A program made the translations under genes and the position numbers. The notes below the pieces were generated by a model that saw only the letters and a program-made list of their open reading frames with translations, was not told the DNA's origin and did not search any database. DNA of 64,000 nt from Fluviibacter sp039805865 (GTDB lineage: Bacteria; Pseudomonadota; Gammaproteobacteria; Burkholderiales; Rhodocyclaceae), in NCBI GenBank assembly GCA_039805865.1, contig JBDLTI010000003.1:21268-85267 (forward strand). The letters run 5' to 3'. Positions 33,205 to 43,145 of this stretch are shown in pieces (positions within the stretch are counted from its first letter, which is position 1; every line of letters starts with the position of its first letter).

Positions 33205-35019
33205 ATGCTGGAAAAATGGAATTCCGTGAAGCACATACGTAACTTTTCGATCATCGCCCATATTGACCATGGCAAATCGACTCTGGCGGATCGCCTGATT
33301 CATCGTTGCGGTGGTTTGTCTGATCGGGAAATGGCCGCCCAGGTTCTGGACTCGATGGATATCGAAAAGGAACGCGGCATTACCATCAAGGCGCAGACGG
33401 CTGCACTGGATTACAAGGCCAAAGATGGTCAGACCTATCGTCTGAATCTGATCGATACACCGGGACACGTGGATTTTTCCTATGAAGTCTCGCGCTCGCT
33501 ATCCGCTTGCGAAGGGGCGCTACTGGTCGTCGATGCCTCGCAAGGGGTAGAAGCCCAGACGGTCGCCAACTGTTATACCGCGCTTGATCTCGGGGTCGAG
33601 GTGGTACCGGTGCTCAACAAAATCGATTTGCCGTCCGCCAACCCGGAAAATGCCCGGGCCGAGATTGAAGATGTGATTGGCATTGATGCTACTGAAGCCG
33701 TAGAGGCGAGCGCCAAAACCGGTATTGGTATCGACGATATTCTCGAACAGGTGATCGCCAAGATTCCGGCACCAGAGGGTGACCCGGCTGCGCCGCTTAA
33801 GGCACTGATTGTCGACTCGTGGTTCGATAACTATGTCGGCGTGGTCATGCTGGTGCGTGTGATTGATGGTTGCCTGAAGCCCAAAGACAAGATGCGCCTG
33901 ATGTCGACAGGTGCTACCCACTTGTGTGAACAGGTGGGTATCTTTACGCCGAAATCAAAGCAACAACCCCAGCTATCGGCCGGTGAAGTAGGCTTTGTTA
34001 TTTCCGGGCTCAAAGAACTGAAGGCTGCGCGTGTGGGTGACACCATCACGTTGGCAGATCGTCCGGCCGATAAGCCGCTGGAAGGCTTCAAGGAAATTAA
34101 ACCGCAGGTGTTTGCGGGTCTGTACCCGGTAGAGCCGAATGAGTATGAGCAGCTGCGTGATTCGTTGGAAAAGTTACAACTGAACGATGCCGCACTCCAG
34201 TTCGAGCCTGAAGTTTCTCAGGCACTTGGCTTTGGTTTCCGTTGTGGTTTCCTCGGTCTATTGCATATGGAAATTGTGCAAGAGCGCCTCGAACGTGAGT
34301 TTGATATGGACCTCATTACCACGGCACCGACTGTGGTTTATGAAGTCTGTTTGCGCAACGGCGAAGAAATTATTGTTGAAAACCCGTCACGCTTGCCGGA
34401 TATTGGCAAGATTGAAGAAATACGTGAGCCGATCATTACCGCTTTTATTTTTCTGCCGCAGGATTACGTAGGCTCAGTGATCACCTTGTGTAACCAGAAG
34501 CGCGGGTCACAGATCGATATGCGTTACCACGGTCGACAGGTTCAGATGATCTATGAACTACCACTCTCTGAAGTGGTGTTCGATTTTTTCGACAAGCTGA
34601 AGTCGGTTTCCCGCGGCTATGCCTCGCTGGATTACGAATTTAAGGAATACCGTACGGCAGATATGGTCAAGCTTGATGTGCTGATCAATGGAGACAAAGT
34701 TGATGCGTTGTCACTGATCGTGCACCGTTCCAGCTCGGTCTATCGTGGCCGTGAACTGGTCAGCAAAATGCGTGAACTTATTCCGCGTCAGATGTATGAC
34801 GTTGCGATTCAAGCGGCGCTGGGTGCGCAAATTATTGCCCGTGAAACAGTCAAAGCCATGCGTAAGGATGTGCTTGCCAAGTGTTATGGCGGTGATATCT
34901 CCCGTAAGAAAAAGCTGCTCGAGAAGCAGAAAGCCGGTAAGAAGCGTATGAAGCAGATCGGCTCGGTAGAAGTCCCGCAGGAAGCATTCCTGGCAGTCTT
35001 GCGCGTTGACGGCAAATAA
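33205..35019 (+). CDS. lepA: Elongation factor 4 (LepA)
   Basis: 604 residues from ATG 33205; a GTG at 33226 (giving KHIRNFSIIAHIDHGKST) is equally possible and closer to the usual start. GTPase acting on stalled or initiating ribosomes. G1 AHIDHGKST, G3 DTPGH, G4 NKID, and the C-terminal basic tail with KKLLEKQKAGKKRMKQIG. A TAGAAT box at 33145-33150 may be its -10. lepB follows after 33 bases. Confidence 0.96.
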   Translation: MLEKWNSVKHIRNFSIIAHIDHGKSTLADRLIHRCGGLSDREMAAQVLDSMDIEKERGITIKAQTAALDYKAKDGQTYRLNLIDTPGHVDFSYEVSRSLSACEGALLVVDASQGVEAQTVANCYTALDLGVEVVPVLNKIDLPSANPENARAEIEDVIGIDATEAVEASAKTGIGIDDILEQVIAKIPAPEGDPAAPLKALIVDSWFDNYVGVVMLVRVIDGCLKPKDKMRLMSTGATHLCEQVGIFTPKSKQQPQLSAGEVGFVISGLKELKAARVGDTITLADRPADKPLEGFKEIKPQVFAGLYPVEPNEYEQLRDSLEKLQLNDAALQFEPEVSQALGFGFRCGFLGLLHMEIVQERLEREFDMDLITTAPTVVYEVCLRNGEEIIVENPSRLPDIGKIEEIREPIITAFIFLPQDYVGSVITLCNQKRGSQIDMRYHGRQVQMIYELPLSEVVFDFFDKLKSVSRGYASLDYEFKEYRTADMVKLDVLINGDKVDALSLIVHRSSSVYRGRELVSKMRELIPRQMYDVAIQAALGAQIIARETVKAMRKDVLAKCYGGDISRKKKLLEKQKAGKKRMKQIGSVEVPQEAFLAVLRVDGK

Positions 35020-35052
35020 ACCGATATAAGTCATTAAGTACGGAACGATTGA

Positions 35053-35841
35053 ATGAATTTTGCACTGATTCTATTTCTGATTACCCTTGCCACCGGTATC
35101 CTGTGGCTGATTGATGTGCTCTATGCCCGTAAGCTGCGTGCGCCAGGCAGTAAAAATCCGATCTGGGTAGAGTGGGGTGCTAGCCTGTTTCCGGTGATTC
35201 TGGCCGTATTTGCGCTACGTTCTTTTGTCGTGGAACCATTCAAGATTCCATCCGGATCCATGATCCCTACGCTTCAAGTGGGTGACTATATTCTGGTGAA
35301 TAAGTTCACCTATGGCTTGCGGTTACCCATCGTCGGCACAGAGATTGTTTCTGGCAATCCGGTCGCGCGTGGCGATGTGGTCGTTTTCCGTTACCCTCCT
35401 GAACCGAATGTTGATTACATTAAACGTGTGATTGGCTTACCGGGCGATACGGTAAGTTATCAGAATAAGCAGCTGACCATTAATGGCGTACCGGTTCCGC
35501 GCACGTCTGAAGCTGATTACCTGCATCCGGACCGCATGTACTACTCCAAGCAGTATAGGGAAACTCTCAACACCGTTACCTATAACACGCTGAATGACGC
35601 CGATGCGCCTGCCTTTGTGCCCGATGTCGCACGCTTTCCCTATCGCGATCAATGCCGCTATGACAGTGCCGGCTTCGTTTGCAAAGTCCCGGCTGGCAAT
35701 TACTTTGTGATGGGTGATAACCGTGACAACAGTAAAGATAGCCGCGTCTGGGGTTTTGTGCCTGATGCCAATATTGTCGGCAAAGCCTTCTTCATCTGGT
35801 TCCATTGGGGTGAGTTGGGTCGTATTGGCTCCTTCCGCTAA
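35053..35841 (+). CDS. lepB: Signal peptidase I
   Basis: 262 residues. Two N-terminal membrane segments (about 3-22 and 45-60), then the periplasmic protease domain: Ser69 in PSGSM, Lys124 in YIKRVIGLPGD, and the GDNRDNSKDSR box. It removes signal peptides of secreted proteins. Order lepA-lepB-rnc-era is conserved. Confidence 0.96.
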   Translation: MNFALILFLITLATGILWLIDVLYARKLRAPGSKNPIWVEWGASLFPVILAVFALRSFVVEPFKIPSGSMIPTLQVGDYILVNKFTYGLRLPIVGTEIVSGNPVARGDVVVFRYPPEPNVDYIKRVIGLPGDTVSYQNKQLTINGVPVPRTSEADYLHPDRMYYSKQYRETLNTVTYNTLNDADAPAFVPDVARFPYRDQCRYDSAGFVCKVPAGNYFVMGDNRDNSKDSRVWGFVPDANIVGKAFFIWFHWGELGRIGSFR

Positions 35842-35853
35842 ACAAGATTCGGT

Positions 35854-36585
35854 ATGACGCAAACAGGTCAGCGCACCGTAATGGCTCAGAACAGACTGGC
35901 GTCCCTCGAGTCTGCTATTGGCTATCAATTTTGTGATCAGACGCTGCTTGATCAGGCGCTGACGCATCGTAGCTATGGTCGCGACCACTACGAGCGCCTG
36001 GAATTTCTCGGGGATTCGATCCTCAATGCGGTCGTCGCTCAGGCGCTCTTTCAGACATTTCCTGATCTGCCCGAGGGGGATCTATCTCGCTTGCGCGCGA
36101 ATCTGGTGTGTCAGGATCAACTGGTTACCGTTGCCGGAGATCTCTCAATCAGTCGATACATGCGTCTGGGTGAGGGTGAGTTAAAGAGTGGCGGGCAGAA
36201 TCGGCCATCGATCATGGCGGATACCGTAGAAGCCCTTTATGGCGCCATCTGGCAGGATGCGGGCTTTGAAACAGCGCGGCGTGTGATCCTGGCAAGTTTT
36301 ACCCAGCGTATTAATGCGATTGACCTTAATAAACTACCCTCGGCCAAAGACGCTAAAACGCGTTTGCAGGAATGGCTGCAGGGATGTCGGCTGCCGCTAC
36401 CGGTTTATGACACGCCCATGGTGAGCGGTGCTGCACATGCCCAAACCTTTGAAGTGTTGTGTCATATTGCCGAGCATCAGATTCAAACTTGCGGCAAAGG
36501 CCCCACACGTCGGGCGGCAGAGCAACAGGCCGCTGAACTGGCGCTTGCACAACTAGAAGCTGTTCACCAGGATAAAAAGCGATGA
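35854..36585 (+). CDS. rnc: Ribonuclease III
   Basis: 243 residues from ATG 35854, or 234 from ATG 35881 (MAQNRLASLESAIGY), the latter nearer the family start. Cuts double-stranded RNA, including rRNA precursors. Signature ERLEFLGDSILN, second metal site around MADTVEALYGAIW, and a C-terminal dsRNA-binding domain. The stop overlaps the era ATG by four bases. Confidence 0.95.
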   Translation: MTQTGQRTVMAQNRLASLESAIGYQFCDQTLLDQALTHRSYGRDHYERLEFLGDSILNAVVAQALFQTFPDLPEGDLSRLRANLVCQDQLVTVAGDLSISRYMRLGEGELKSGGQNRPSIMADTVEALYGAIWQDAGFETARRVILASFTQRINAIDLNKLPSAKDAKTRLQEWLQGCRLPLPVYDTPMVSGAAHAQTFEVLCHIAEHQIQTCGKGPTRRAAEQQAAELALAQLEAVHQDKKR

Positions 36586-37493
36586 CCGAACTTTCTATCG
36601 AACTGCCTGAGCACCAGGCGCCAGCCGGGCTTGTAGCACTGGTAGGACGCCCCAATGTCGGCAAGTCGACTCTGCTGAACCGGTTGATTGGTGAAAAGCT
36701 GAGCATTACCTCCCGCAAGGCACAGACAACGCGTCACCGCATCATGGGCGTACGTACGGACGAAGATGCCCAGTACGTTTTTGTCGATACGCCCGGGTTT
36801 CAGACTAAACACAGCTCGGCCTTAAATCGCACCATGAATCGTGGCGTGACCCAGGCCTTACAGGATGTGGATGTCATTTGCTTTGTCATCGAGGCAGGTC
36901 GCTTTGGCGATGCCGATCGTAAGGTATTGGCATTGCTTCCCGAAGATCGCCCTGTCATTCTGGTGCTCAACAAGATTGACCAGCTGAAAGATAAGGCAGC
37001 GTTGCTACCCTTTGTCGCCAAACTGGCAGAAGTACATAACTGGGCAGCTGTCGTCCCGGTGAGTGCAGAAAAGGGCACGCAAGTAGAAGCACTACTCTCA
37101 GAAATAAAAAAGGCGTTACCTGAGCAGGGTTTTCTGTACGATCCCGATACGCTCACTGATCGCAGCGAGCGTTTTATTGCTTCCGAATACATTCGTGAAA
37201 AGCTTTTTCGTCTACTAGGTGACGAGTTGCCTTATGCAGCTACGGTAGAGATTGAGAAATTCGAAACAGAAGGCGACCTACGCCGAATTTTTGCCGCTAT
37301 CGTTGTTGATCGGGACTCCCACAAACCAATGATCATCGGACGTAATGGTGAAACACTCAAACGTATCGCCTCGGAAGCACGTCAGGATATGACCCGGATG
37401 TTTGGTGGCACCGTCTATCTGGAGCTTTGGGTTAAGGTCAAATCGGGCTGGGCGGATGATGAGCGCCTACTGCGTACCTTAGGCTACGAATAA
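36582..37493 (+). CDS. era: GTPase Era
   Basis: 303 residues. G1 GRPNVGKST, G3 DTPG, G4 NKID; C-terminal KH domain with GRNGETLKRIASEAR that binds the 3' end of 16S rRNA. Assists 30S assembly. Coupled to rnc by ATGA overlap; recO follows after 25 bases. Confidence 0.96.
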   Translation: MTELSIELPEHQAPAGLVALVGRPNVGKSTLLNRLIGEKLSITSRKAQTTRHRIMGVRTDEDAQYVFVDTPGFQTKHSSALNRTMNRGVTQALQDVDVICFVIEAGRFGDADRKVLALLPEDRPVILVLNKIDQLKDKAALLPFVAKLAEVHNWAAVVPVSAEKGTQVEALLSEIKKALPEQGFLYDPDTLTDRSERFIASEYIREKLFRLLGDELPYAATVEIEKFETEGDLRRIFAAIVVDRDSHKPMIIGRNGETLKRIASEARQDMTRMFGGTVYLELWVKVKSGWADDERLLRTLGYE

Positions 37494-37518
37494 CCGTTCG
37501 CTGACGCTAAACCGATCT

Positions 37519-38250
37519 ATGCGGCCCGTAAAAGTCGAACGCCAGCCAGCCTTTGTGCTGCACAGTCGGCCGTATCGGGAAACCAGTCTGATTGTTGAAG
37601 CGATAACCCGCGATTACGGGCGTATGGCTCTGGTAGCCAAAGGGGTGCGCCGCCCGCGATCTGCCATGCGGGGTGTGCTAATGGCGTTCCAACCGCTGGA
37701 GATGACCTGGAGCGGGAAGGGCGAAGTTGTTACGCTGCACAATGCCGAATGGCAGGGGGGGCAGCCCTTATTGCAAGGTCGTGCCTTGCTCTGTGCCTAT
37801 TATCTGAATGAGTTGCTGATGAATCTGCTGCCCCGTGAAGATGCCCATGAGCAGCTATTTACTCACTACAGCAGTACCTTGCAAGCGCTCTCGACATCCG
37901 AGTCTCATGATGCGGCTTACTTTTCGGGCGTATTACGCCGTTTCGAGAAACAGCTACTTGGGGAACTCGGTTATGGCCTGATGCTGCTTCATGATGCGAG
38001 TGGCCAGCCGATTGTTCCTGCTGACCGCTATCTTTATGAAATGGAGTCTGGGCCGAGGATCATTGCGGATTCTTCGGCGAGCGCCGGTACAATAAGCGGG
38101 CAGACATTGCTCGATATGGAAGCAGAGTCTTTTGATAACCCCGTTTCACTGCTCGAGAGTAAACAACTCATGCGCAGTCTGATGGCTTTTTATTTGAATG
38201 GTCGGCAACTGCATAGCCGTCGTCTGTTCGAAGATCTGGCTGACCTCTGA
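37519..38250 (+). CDS. recO: DNA repair protein RecO
   Basis: 243 residues. OB fold at the N-terminus (VLHSRPYRETSLIVEAITRD region) and helical C-terminal domain. Acts with RecF/RecR to load RecA on gapped DNA. No zinc-finger cysteines are seen, as in many proteobacterial RecO proteins. Order era-recO-pdxJ is conserved. Confidence 0.94.
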   Translation: MRPVKVERQPAFVLHSRPYRETSLIVEAITRDYGRMALVAKGVRRPRSAMRGVLMAFQPLEMTWSGKGEVVTLHNAEWQGGQPLLQGRALLCAYYLNELLMNLLPREDAHEQLFTHYSSTLQALSTSESHDAAYFSGVLRRFEKQLLGELGYGLMLLHDASGQPIVPADRYLYEMESGPRIIADSSASAGTISGQTLLDMEAESFDNPVSLLESKQLMRSLMAFYLNGRQLHSRRLFEDLADL

Positions 38251-38271
38251 ATTGCCTAATGAACATCCATC

Positions 38272-39024
38272 ATGATTGAACTTGGCGTAAATATTGATCA
38301 CGTTGCCACGCTGCGTCAGGCACGACGCACCTATGAACCAGACCCGGTCTGGGCAGCCGTTGAAGCCCATCTGGGGGGTGCCGATGGCATTACCGTTCAC
38401 CTCAGAGAAGATCGCCGTCATATTCAGGATGCCGATGTGCGCAAACTGCGCGACCTGACGCAGATCAAATTGAATCTTGAGATGGCGGCTACCGATGAAA
38501 TGGTCGGCATTGCTTGTGAACTCAAACCTGAAATGGCCATGCTGGTGCCGGAAGGGCGCCAGGAAGTGACTACCGAGGGCGGTTTAGACATCGTTGGTCA
38601 GGAAGCGCGTTTAGCCCAAATTGTAGGCAAACTGCGCGAAGCTGGCATTGTGACAAGCACCTTTATTGATGCCGAACCGGATCAGGTTGCGGCAGCCGCA
38701 CGTGTTGGTGTTCAGGTCTGCGAGATTCACACGGGGCCTTATGCCCATGCTTTTCATGCGGCGGGCCGTGATATCGAACGCCCGGCGGTACAGACGGAAT
38801 TACAGCGTGTTGCTGCTGCTGGCCTGCAAATCCGGTCACTCGGCATGCGTTTCAATGCGGGGCATGCGCTTAACTACTACAACGTACAACCCATCGCTGC
38901 CTTGCCTGGCATCCGTGAGCTGCATATCGGACATGCCATCGTGAGCCGGTCGGTTTTTGTCGGGTTACGTGAAGCGGTGAGCGAAATGAAGCGCCTGATG
39001 CGCGAAGCCGTCAGCCTGAGCTAA
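38272..39024 (+). CDS. pdxJ: Pyridoxine 5'-phosphate synthase
   Basis: 250 residues. Last step of the DXP-dependent vitamin B6 pathway. Typical start ELGVNIDHVATLRQARRT, the active-site HLREDRRHI, and the EIHTGPYA and GHALNYYN motifs. It sits between recO and acpS as usual. Confidence 0.97.
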   Translation: MIELGVNIDHVATLRQARRTYEPDPVWAAVEAHLGGADGITVHLREDRRHIQDADVRKLRDLTQIKLNLEMAATDEMVGIACELKPEMAMLVPEGRQEVTTEGGLDIVGQEARLAQIVGKLREAGIVTSTFIDAEPDQVAAAARVGVQVCEIHTGPYAHAFHAAGRDIERPAVQTELQRVAAAGLQIRSLGMRFNAGHALNYYNVQPIAALPGIRELHIGHAIVSRSVFVGLREAVSEMKRLMREAVSLS

Positions 39025-39040
39025 ATCGGTCGAGTAAACA

Positions 39041-39418
39041 ATGATTCACGGCATCGGCACCGACATCGTTTCTGTCCAGCGTATTGGGCAGTTGCTGTCG
39101 CGCCACCCGGAACGAGGTGCAGCGCATTTGCTGCATCCCGCAGAGCAGCTTGAAGCTCAGAAATCTGCCGCACCTGATCGTTTTGTTGCCAAACGATTTG
39201 CCGCTAAAGAAGCACTGTCTAAAGCCTTGGGTACCGGTTTGCGTGCACCTGTACTATTACCCGCCATTCGTGTTGAGCATGATGCGTTGGGTAAACCGTT
39301 TTTCAGTTTTGAATCCGAGCTGGCAGAGTGGATCTGTCGGCGTTCCCTGCAGATCCACCTCTCGATTACCGATGAAGTGGATCACGCTGTTGCATTTGTT
39401 GTTGTGGAGAAGCTATGA
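39041..39418 (+). CDS. acpS: Holo-ACP synthase
   Basis: 125 residues. Transfers phosphopantetheine to apo-ACP (acpP at 26518). Magnesium-binding GIGTDIVSVQRI at the start and FAAKEALSKALG in the middle. It overlaps nagZ by four bases. Confidence 0.95.
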   Translation: MIHGIGTDIVSVQRIGQLLSRHPERGAAHLLHPAEQLEAQKSAAPDRFVAKRFAAKEALSKALGTGLRAPVLLPAIRVEHDALGKPFFSFESELAEWICRRSLQIHLSITDEVDHAVAFVVVEKL

Positions 39419-40446
39419 GCACGAAGGTACCCTACGGCCCGTTGATGATCGACGTTGAAGGTCTGTCCCTTAATGAGGCAGATAAGCGGCGTTTGCTGCA
39501 TCCGCTGGTGGGCGGGGTCATTCTTTTTTCCCGCAATTACAAAGACCCGGTGCAGCTTTCTGCGTTGACTCAGGAAATTAGCGATCTGCGTCAGCCGCCA
39601 CTCCCCATTACGGTCGACCACGAGGGGGGCAGGGTACAGCGCTTCCGTGAGGGCTTTACCCGTCTGCCGGCCATGCGCTTACTGGGCGAACTTCATGCCA
39701 AAGACCCGGTTGCAGCGGATGAATCTGCTGAAGCCGTAGGACTGGTTCTCGCATCAGAGCTGCGTGCCCACGGTGTTGATTTTTCATTTACGCCGGTGCT
39801 GGATCTGGATTGGGGACGCAGTGGTGTTATTGGCGACCGGAGCTTCTCTAAGGATCCGCAGATTGTTTCACGTCTGGCAGTAGCCCTGATCCGCGGCCTG
39901 GCCAAAGGTGGTATGGGATCCTGTGGCAAGCATTTTCCCGGCCATGGCTGGGTCGAAGCCGACTCTCATGTCGCCATTCCGGTGGATGAGCGCAGCATGG
40001 CAGAAATCGAAATCGACATGCAGCCGTACCATGAACTATCGCTGGATGCCGTGATGCCCGCCCATGTGATTTACCCGGTTCTGGACGAACGTCCTGCAGG
40101 ATTCTCACCGCGCTGGCTTGAAAAGCTTCGTCTGGAATGTCAGTTCGACGGCATTATTTTCAGCGACGACCTTTCCATGGAAGGCGCCAGTGTCGCCGGC
40201 AGCATCGTTGATCGTGCTAATGCGGCCTGGGATGCGGGTTGTGATGTGCTGCTCGTCTGCAACAAGCCGGATTTCGTTGATGCACTGCTAGCCGAATGGC
40301 AGCCGGAAATGCACCCGGTACGTGCGGATCGTATACCGAATCTGTTGGGCGGTACCGGCCTTGGTGCGGATCGTCCACTAACCCGTGCGCAGCTCGAATC
40401 GAATAGCGACTATCAGGCTGCCCTGAAACGTATTCAGGCACTCTAA
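39415..40446 (+). CDS. nagZ: Beta-N-acetylhexosaminidase NagZ
   Basis: 343 residues. Glycoside hydrolase family 3 enzyme that removes N-acetylglucosamine from recycled muropeptides in the cytoplasm. Seen: TVDHEGGRVQRFREGF, GKHFPGHGWVEADSH with the catalytic His/Asp loop, and FSDDLSMEGA with the nucleophile Asp. Coupled to acpS. Confidence 0.96.
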   Translation: MSTKVPYGPLMIDVEGLSLNEADKRRLLHPLVGGVILFSRNYKDPVQLSALTQEISDLRQPPLPITVDHEGGRVQRFREGFTRLPAMRLLGELHAKDPVAADESAEAVGLVLASELRAHGVDFSFTPVLDLDWGRSGVIGDRSFSKDPQIVSRLAVALIRGLAKGGMGSCGKHFPGHGWVEADSHVAIPVDERSMAEIEIDMQPYHELSLDAVMPAHVIYPVLDERPAGFSPRWLEKLRLECQFDGIIFSDDLSMEGASVAGSIVDRANAAWDAGCDVLLVCNKPDFVDALLAEWQPEMHPVRADRIPNLLGGTGLGADRPLTRAQLESNSDYQAALKRIQAL

Positions 40447-40450
40447 GCAC

Positions 40451-42295
40451 ATGAACCACCCCTTGCAGGATCAGGTACGCACGCTGCCTGAGCGGCCGGG
40501 GGTGTATCGATTTTTGGCTGAAGATGGTCAGGTGCTTTATGTAGGAAAAGCACGCAATCTGAAAAACCGGGTTTCGTCTTACTTCGCCAAAAACCTGAGC
40601 AGTCCGCGTATTGCCCTCATGGTGAGCAAGGTTGCCAGCCTGATGGTCACACCTACGCCATCAGAGTCAGAAGCGCTATTGCTTGAAAACCATCTGATTA
40701 AAGAGCTGGCGCCTAAGTACAACATTCTGTTTCGGGACGACAAGTCTTATCCTTACATACGATTGACCCGCGAAACCTGGCCGCTCATCGGCCTGCATCG
40801 TGGCGCGTTATCGAACAACGCAGATTACTTCGGCCCTTATCCCAATGCCTATTCGGTTCGGGAAGCCGTTCATCTACTGCAAAAGATATTCCGTCTACGC
40901 ACCTGTGAAGATAGTGTCTTTAATAACCGTACGCGCCCGTGTCTGCTCTATCAGATCAAACGCTGTAGCGGACCCTGCGTAGGTCGTATTGGCGAGGCGG
41001 ATTATGCCGAAGATGTAAAAGCAGCGACCCTGTTTCTTCAGGGACGCCACCAGGAAATCATGCAGCGCCTAACAGCGCTGATGGAGCAGGCTTCGGAAAA
41101 TCTGGCGTTTGAACAGGCGGCTCAGTTTCGAGATCAGATCCAGGCGCTGCATCACGCGCAAGATACGCAGATTATGGACAGCCACCAGGCTGAAGATGTC
41201 GACATTATTGTGGCCGTAGAGCAGGGCGGTAGCCTCTGCGTCAATCTAGCCATGGTGCGCGGTGGCCGACATCTCGGTGATCGTGCCCACTTTCCGCAAG
41301 CGGGTAATCAGTTGGAACAGGCATCACTGGGCGAAGTACTATCTGCCTTTATCGAATCGCATTACGCCTTGCACCCGCCGCCAGGTAAAGTCTTGATCAA
41401 CGTGCCTGTAGACGAGGCCGTGAGTGAAACAATTGCGGGCATTGTCGGCAGACCCTTACCAATGGATCTACCGTATTACGCCCAACATAAATCATGGGTA
41501 GAGCTCGCCATCAATAATGCACAGCTTGCACTCACTCAGCGCCGGCGCATGCAGAGTCTGCAGGGCAAGCGACAGAGTTCACTTTTGTCTGCACTGCAGC
41601 AGGCTGGCCTGGGAATCGAGCAACTCAATCGTATAGAGTGTTTTGATATCAGCCATACACAGGGTGAGGCGGCTGTTGCATCCTGTGTGGTCTGGACGCA
41701 TGACGACAAAGAAGGTGGTGCCATGCGCCGTGCAGATTACCGCCGATTCAACATTGTCGACATTACCCCGGGCGATGATTATGCCGCGATCCATCAGGCC
41801 GTATACCGACGGTATAAGCCGAATGAAAAATCAAGTGAAGGCGTTCGACCAGATCTGGTGCTAATTGATGGCGGAAAAGGGCAGGTTGCTAAGGCTGCTG
41901 AAGCACTGGCGGAGTTAGGCCGCTCGGATATTCCTCTGGTGGGCGTGGCCAAAGGCCTGGGGCGCAAGCCTGGTCTCGAGTCGCTGATCTTTACAGATGA
42001 TCGTGAGCCACTACATCTAGATTCTGACGACCCCGGCTTGCATCTGGTTCAGGAAATCCGTGATGAAGCCCATCGGTTTGCCTTGACGGGTCACCGGGGG
42101 CGCCGTCAGAAAGCTCGCTTCAGTTCTCGGCTTGATGAGGTGCCTGGCATCGGGCCTAAGCGCCGCAAGGCGCTGATGACCTGCTTTGGCAGCGTCTCTG
42201 CCATCAAGGTGGCCAGTGTTGATGCCATCGCCAATGTGCCGGGGATGAGTGTTGAATTAGCGCAACGACTACACGAAGCCCTACAAGATAGCTGA
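40451..42295 (+). CDS. uvrC: Excinuclease ABC subunit C
   Basis: 614 residues. Makes both incisions in nucleotide excision repair. GIY-YIG-type nuclease at the N-terminus (GVYRFL...LYVGKA), UVR motif (about 200-235), RNase H-like nuclease around FDISHTQGEA, and C-terminal helix-hairpin-helix pair (VPGIGPKRRKALM, VPGMS). Starts four bases after nagZ; pgsA follows. Confidence 0.96.
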   Translation: MNHPLQDQVRTLPERPGVYRFLAEDGQVLYVGKARNLKNRVSSYFAKNLSSPRIALMVSKVASLMVTPTPSESEALLLENHLIKELAPKYNILFRDDKSYPYIRLTRETWPLIGLHRGALSNNADYFGPYPNAYSVREAVHLLQKIFRLRTCEDSVFNNRTRPCLLYQIKRCSGPCVGRIGEADYAEDVKAATLFLQGRHQEIMQRLTALMEQASENLAFEQAAQFRDQIQALHHAQDTQIMDSHQAEDVDIIVAVEQGGSLCVNLAMVRGGRHLGDRAHFPQAGNQLEQASLGEVLSAFIESHYALHPPPGKVLINVPVDEAVSETIAGIVGRPLPMDLPYYAQHKSWVELAINNAQLALTQRRRMQSLQGKRQSSLLSALQQAGLGIEQLNRIECFDISHTQGEAAVASCVVWTHDDKEGGAMRRADYRRFNIVDITPGDDYAAIHQAVYRRYKPNEKSSEGVRPDLVLIDGGKGQVAKAAEALAELGRSDIPLVGVAKGLGRKPGLESLIFTDDREPLHLDSDDPGLHLVQEIRDEAHRFALTGHRGRRQKARFSSRLDEVPGIGPKRRKALMTCFGSVSAIKVASVDAIANVPGMSVELAQRLHEALQDS

Positions 42296-42305
42296 TAATA
42301 CGCAC

Positions 42306-42872
42306 ATGATGAATCTGCCAATTATTCTCACCTGGGCGCGTATCGCCTGTATTCCGTTATTGATTATTGCCTTCGTGCCGCAGGTGCTACCCATACCGGA
42401 AGAGGGTAGGAATACACTTTCAGCGATTATATTCATCATTGCGGCAGTTACGGATTGGGCCGATGGTTACCTGGCGCGCAAATGGAATCAGACTTCCAAC
42501 TTCGGGGCTTTTCTCGATCCCGTAGCCGATAAGCTGATTGTTTCTACGGCACTGATTCTGCTCGTTGCTGATGGTCGTGTGAGTGAGCTCGTCACCATCA
42601 TCATCATCGGTCGCGAAATCACGATTTCAGCGCTGCGCGAATGGATGGCCAGTATGGGTAAACGTAAGAGTGTGGCCGTTAACATGATTGGCAAATTCAA
42701 AACGGCAGCGCAGCTATCTGCCATACCCATGTTGCTCTATGGTGCAGAACTGGGTGGCTATGACATGCGCTTCTGGGGTACGTTGCTGATCTGGATTGCC
42801 GCTGCGCTGACACTGTGGTCGATGGCTTATTACCTTTACGTCGCCTGGCCAGACCTAAAGGAATCGGATTAA
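42306..42872 (+). CDS. pgsA: CDP-diacylglycerol-glycerol-3-phosphate 3-phosphatidyltransferase
   Basis: 188 residues (ATG-ATG; either may be used). Makes phosphatidylglycerol phosphate in the inner membrane. The CDP-alcohol phosphotransferase motif is present as DWADGYLARKWNQTSNFGAF...PVADK. Four to five membrane helices. uvrC-pgsA followed by tRNA-Gly is a conserved order. Confidence 0.95.
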   Translation: MMNLPIILTWARIACIPLLIIAFVPQVLPIPEEGRNTLSAIIFIIAAVTDWADGYLARKWNQTSNFGAFLDPVADKLIVSTALILLVADGRVSELVTIIIIGREITISALREWMASMGKRKSVAVNMIGKFKTAAQLSAIPMLLYGAELGGYDMRFWGTLLIWIAAALTLWSMAYYLYVAWPDLKESD

Positions 42873-42893
42873 GTATCTTTTCTGAAATTGGGC

Positions 42894-42923
42894 TTGACCA
42901 AGATTTCACAAATTCTGTATAAT
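42894..42923 (+). promoter_or_regulatory. Promoter of the tRNA-Gly/Cys/Gly cluster
   Basis: TTGACC (42894-42899), 18-base spacer, TATAAT (42918-42923): near-consensus. It would start about 42930, just before the first tRNA. Confidence 0.85.
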
Positions 42924-42935
42924 TTGGGCTCTCAT

Positions 42936-43011
42936 GCGGCAGTAGCTCAGTTGGTAGAGCGATACCTTGCCAAGGTATAGGTCGAGAGTTCGAGACTCTT
43001 CTGCCGCTCCA
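42936..43011 (+). tRNA. tRNA-Gly(GCC), copy 1
   Basis: 76 bases including the encoded CCA. Acceptor stem GCGGCAG/CTGCCGC, D loop AGCTCAGTTGGTAGAGC, anticodon GCC at 42969-42971, T loop GTTCGAGAC. Identical over its whole length to the copy at 43146-43221. Confidence 0.98.
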
Positions 43012-43021
43012 GTTTCATAAG

Positions 43022-43049
43022 AAGGGAAAGCAAACCGCTTTCCCTTTTT
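43022..43049 (+). terminator. Intrinsic terminator-like hairpin inside the tRNA cluster
   Basis: AAGGGAAAGC (43022-43031), loop AAACC, GCTTTCCCTT (43037-43046) followed by TTT. It looks like a full terminator although two more tRNAs follow with only 16 bases of spacer, so it may be read through or act as a processing signal. Confidence 0.7.
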
Positions 43050-43065
43050 AGTTAAGTTGTACAAA

Positions 43066-43139
43066 GGCGCGATAGCAAAGCGGTTATGCACCGGATTGCA
43101 AATCCGTGTAGGTCGGTTCGACTCCGGCTCGCGCCTCCA
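43066..43139 (+). tRNA. tRNA-Cys(GCA)
   Basis: 74 bases including CCA. Acceptor GGCGCGA/TCGCGCC, anticodon GCA at 43098-43100, T loop GTTCGACTC. It lies between the two identical tRNA-Gly genes. Confidence 0.97.
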
Positions 43140-43145
43140 GGTTTT